This document shows, in pieces, positions 11,799-12,930 of a stretch of DNA of 12,930 bases. How positions within the stretch are numbered: the stretch's first letter is position 1; each line of letters starts with the position of its first letter. Made by a program: the position numbers and the translations under genes. The notes below the pieces were generated by a model. That model did not search any database, had not been told where the DNA came from, and saw nothing but the letters and a program-made list of their open reading frames with translations. This stretch comes from JAJPJQ01 sp036522615 (GTDB lineage Bacteria > Desulfobacterota > Binatia > UBA9968), in NCBI GenBank assembly GCA_036522615.1, contig DATDFN010000206.1, positions 1 through 12,930 of the forward strand. Reading direction: 5' to 3'.

Positions 11799-12930
11799 TT
11801 ATCCTGAAATCCTGTTGAGCGCCTCTCTCAGCCGCTTGAGCGAGCGGTCTTTTCCGAGCACCGCGAGGACCTCATAGATGCCGGGGCTCACCGTCGTGCC
11901 GGTGAGCGCGACGCGCACCGGCTGGGCGAGATTGCCGAGCTGGAGGTTGTGGCGCTGCAATACCTCGGTGAAGGCCGCTTCGATGTTTTTCTCGTCGAAC
12001 TCCTCGATCGCCGCTAATTTGTCGATCAGCTCGGCGAGCGGCGCGCGGACCTCGGTCGTCAGGAACTTTTTCGCCGCCTTTTCGTCGAGCGCGATGTCGT
12101 CGGATAAATAGAAATGGGCCATCTCGACGAGCTCGACGAGCGTCTTGGCGCGCTCCTGAAGCGTAGTCACCATTCGCTCGCGCCATTTTTTGTCCGGCGG
12201 CACGGGATAGCCTTTGGCCTGGATGAACGGCACGACGTCGTCGGCCAACTGCGGCAGCGGCCTGGCCTTCAAGTAATGCGAATTGAGCCAGAGGAGCTTT
12301 TCCGGATTGAAAATGCCGGCCGACTTGCCGACATTTTCCAGGGAAAACTTTTCGGTCAGCTCTTCGCGCGAGAAAATCTCTTGATCTCCGTGCGACCAGC
12401 CGAGGCGGACAAGATAGTTGCTCAGCGCTTCGGGAAAATAGCCCATGTCGCGGTACGTCGTCACGGACGTCGCGCCGTGGCGCTTGCTGAGGCGCGCTTT
12501 GTCGATGCCGAGAATCAGCGGCACGTGCGCGAACACCGGCGGCGTGTGTCCGAGCGCCTGATATAAAAGGATCTGCCGCGGTGTGTTCGCGAGATGGTCG
12601 TCGCCGCGGATGATGTGCGTGATGCGCATGTCGATGTCGTCGACGACGACGCAGAAATTGTACGTCGGCGTCCCGTCGGAGCGGGCGATGATGAGATCGT
12701 CGAGCTCGCGATTCTCGAACGCCACCGGCCCTTTGACGAGGTCGTCGACGATCGTCGTGCCTTCGCGCGGTCCACGGAAACGGATCGTGTAGGGCTTGCC
12801 TTCCGGCAACGGGGGAATCACGCCGTCCGGCGGGCGGCAGGTGCCGTCGTACATCGGTTTTCGTTTCTCTTTCATCGCGGCCTGGCGCTTTTTCTCCAGC
12901 TCCTCCGCCGTGCAGGTGCACGGATAGGCT
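11799..12930 (-). CDS. gltX: Glutamyl-tRNA synthetase, C-terminal part (start beyond right edge)
   Basis: The - strand frame is open to the right edge and continues beyond it. About 376 residues are visible, ending at TAA 11799-11801. The first visible residues AYPCTCTAEELEKKR and MYDGTC give the C-x-C...Y-x-x-x-C zinc-like pattern of bacterial GluRS. Then come FRGPREGTTIVDDLVKG, DGTPTYNFCVVVDDIDMRITHIIRGDDHLANTPRQ, and the class-I signature LSKRHGATSV (KMSKS equivalent). The C-terminal helical anticodon-binding region follows (FSLENVGKSAGIFNPEKLLWLN onward). The enzyme attaches Glu to tRNA-Glu in the cytoplasm. In bacteria without GlnRS, a non-discriminating form also charges tRNA-Gln. The ATG at 12875 is internal, not the start. 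It converges on tRNA-Glu with an 11-bp gap. Confidence 0.95.
   Translation of the reverse strand, partial: AYPCTCTAEELEKKRQAAMKEKRKPMYDGTCRPPDGVIPPLPEGKPYTIRFRGPREGTTIVDDLVKGPVAFENRELDDLIIARSDGTPTYNFCVVVDDIDMRITHIIRGDDHLANTPRQILLYQALGHTPPVFAHVPLILGIDKARLSKRHGATSVTTYRDMGYFPEALSNYLVRLGWSHGDQEIFSREELTEKFSLENVGKSAGIFNPEKLLWLNSHYLKARPLPQLADDVVPFIQAKGYPVPPDKKWRERMVTTLQERAKTLVELVEMAHFYLSDDIALDEKAAKKFLTTEVRAPLAELIDKLAAIEEFDEKNIEAAFTEVLQRHNLQLGNLAQPVRVALTGTTVSPGIYEVLAVLGKDRSLKRLREALNRISG

Overview
This is a high-GC bacterial chromosomal window with ordinary bacterial layout: tight operons, purine-rich Shine-Dalgarno (SD) sites, tRNAs with encoded CCA and 4-17 bp intergenic gaps. The mix of solute-binding proteins without permeases, VOC proteins, amidohydrolases and a PF20091-type hydrolase, plus tRNA-Gln and tRNA-Glu beside gltX, suggests an uncultured soil or sediment proteobacterial or delta-like lineage (Binatota or Rokubacteria style). 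That placement is inference and weak.

Layout. 1-701 (+) is the 3' part of a ModA-like molybdate-binding protein. 702-861 carries four degenerate direct repeats spaced exactly 22 bp. 862-2367 (+) is a CPA1-type cation:proton antiporter fused to a rhodanese domain. Its frame meets a TGA exactly at the second cysteine position of the C-x-C-P rhodanese loop, then continues as an intact rhodanese half to a TAG at 2497-2499. This is either a selenocysteine codon or a fresh nonsense mutation, and it is the most interesting point in the window. 2618-2893 (+) is a small secreted protein, followed by a terminator hairpin. 3030-3449 (-) is a Tyr-rich lipoprotein, divergent from 3580-5205 (+), a secreted alpha/beta hydrolase.

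5214-7965 (-) is a three-gene operon running from an Fe-type solute-binding lipoprotein to an NMT1/SsuA-type solute-binding protein to a two-domain VOC protein. It is divergent from 8063-9697 (+), an amidohydrolase with an Ig/IPT-like tail. 9826-10890 (-) is an O-methyltransferase-like protein and 10957-11571 (+) a TetR regulator. They are divergent around a perfect 10-2-10 palindrome that overlaps both promoters. This pair is visibly more A/T-rich than its surroundings.

11636-11787 (+) holds tRNA-Gln(CTG) and tRNA-Glu(CTC) behind a good sigma70 promoter. They converge on gltX (glutamyl-tRNA synthetase, 11799 to beyond the right edge, -).

How the genes work together: the TetR and methyltransferase pair looks like a self-contained ligand-responsive switch. 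The two binding proteins and the VOC protein are likely co-expressed, but no permease or ATPase is present, so their transport partners must lie elsewhere. The tRNA and gltX cluster is a translation module. No CRISPR array, insertion sequence, integrase or rRNA was seen.
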